A stretch of DNA of 64,000 bases from contig JAVTVJ010000796.1 in assembly GCA_034509425.1 (NCBI GenBank), forward strand, positions 496,001-560,000, in the 5' to 3' direction. The DNA comes from Eopsaltria australis (lineage: Eukaryota; Chordata; Aves; Passeriformes; Petroicidae). The notes below the pieces were generated by a model. That model saw only the letters and a list, made by a program, of their open reading frames with translations, was not told the origin of the DNA and ran no database searches. The position numbers and the translations under genes were made by a program. Positions 63,347 to 64,000 of the stretch are shown here, piece by piece. Numbering within the stretch: position 1 is the first letter of the stretch; every line of letters starts with the position of its first letter.

Positions 63347-63526
63347 CAGTTAACTTCTTCACAGGTTGGAGCCGAACACTGATAGACTGATGTGTGAGTA
63401 AGGGGGAGGATGGAAGGGAGCGGGACATGCCCTCCATAATCCGAATGTGCTGCATACCTTCGGTCACTGGGAGTGGCGGAATAGCGTAGTCAGGTTCAAA
63501 AGCACAGTCATTCTCTGTGGAGGTGC
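63347..63526 (-). CDS. TANC2: TANC2 internal coding exon (first of six in the window)
   Basis: This is a 180-bp exon read on the minus strand. The acceptor is a CCTCTCCCCATCAG tract ending at 63527 and the donor is G|GTAAGG starting at 63346. It begins with two bases of a split codon and ends with one base (phase 1 at both ends), so it is a multiple of three and could be skipped without frameshift. The frame reads about 59 residues, including [37 protein letters not shown] and QPVKKLT. The SLPSSPLL stretch also occurs in the TANC1 N-terminus, so it is a family-wide block. The segment is rich in Ser and Pro and has no predicted fold; phosphorylation of the SP sites is plausible but not shown. 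The true N-terminus and start codon lie in an upstream exon beyond position 64000. Confidence 0.93.
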
Positions 63527-64000
63527 CTGATGGGGAGAGGAAAATAAAAATGAATTGGTTAGAATGCAAAGGAAAGAATCCTGCTTCCATCAGTCCAGAG
63601 GAGATGATGGATGAGCTGTATTCCCAATATCCAAAGTACAATGTGAACAATCTAACATATTGCTTATGATCAGCGGAAAAACCCATGTTGAAATAAGTAT
63701 CCAGAAATCTTGGACCAGTTCCTGAAGGCTTCTAGGAGGCTGCAGCACCGGTGGCTAAAACTCATCCATTCCTGGTGCCAGCATTCAGGAATGTCTCTCA
63801 GCAGTTTTTTTTGTATCGCTCTTTACATGAAGCCAAATAAGCACTGACACCCTTCACACCTACACTGGTTTTGACAGTTCGAAACACAGCACACTCTCTG
63901 CTTGCTCATCTCTCACCAGTTACCATGAGCTCTCTGCGGACTCTGCCAGCCTGGCCAGGCTCACCAGGAATGTCAGGGAAGACAAACCCCCATCACTGCC
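63527..64000 (-). other. TANC2: TANC2 intron upstream of the first exon in the window (partial)
   Basis: Only the last 474 bp of this intron are present, including the polypyrimidine tract and acceptor at 63527-63545. No repeat or other feature is seen. Confidence 0.85.

Overview
The window is vertebrate nuclear DNA, almost certainly from a bird and probably a songbird. The evidence is the density of CR1 LINE 3'-end fragments (about 32 segments, most ending in the CR1 tail resembling CCATTCT..GATTCT), one long LTR of an endogenous retrovirus with clean 5-bp target-site duplications, and a spliced gene with large introns. Nothing bacterial, viral (free-living) or plasmid-like is present. The songbird placement is an inference from the look of the LTR and was not tested by a search.

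The only gene I can support lies on the minus strand and runs through the whole window: TANC2 (tetratricopeptide repeat, ankyrin repeat and coiled-coil containing 2), a large postsynaptic scaffold protein. Six consecutive internal coding exons were located by matching the open frames to canonical acceptor and donor sites. In transcript order they are 63526-63347, 40902-40795, 22415-22267, 15760-15574, 6728-6465 and 1542-1417. They total 1014 bp (338 codons), every junction phase agrees, and no stop or frameshift interrupts them. They encode the Ser/Thr/Pro-rich, probably disordered N-terminal part of the protein. The ATPase-like, ankyrin and TPR domains and the C-terminal PDZ ligand must lie beyond position 1, and the start codon and promoter beyond position 64000.

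About 98 percent of the window is intron. Introns from 5' to 3' of the gene are about 22.4, 18.4, 6.5, 8.8 and 4.9 kb, plus partial introns at both ends. They hold CR1 fragments in both orientations, an LTR at 30967-32384 in the same orientation as the gene (with an internal GC-rich minisatellite and a CpG-rich block), a long GAA/TTC tract near 2950-3060, a self-complementary AAT/ATT microsatellite near 11478-11585, and minor tandem duplications. A perfect 16-bp inverted repeat lies about 100 nt downstream of one donor site. Two CR1 insertions end within 80 bp of TANC2 donor sites.

I found no sign of a novel gene system. The items most worth checking are the LTR as a possible alternative promoter, the intronic hairpin next to exon 6728-6465, the unusual GAG acceptor of that same exon, and the CR1 ends crowding two donors.
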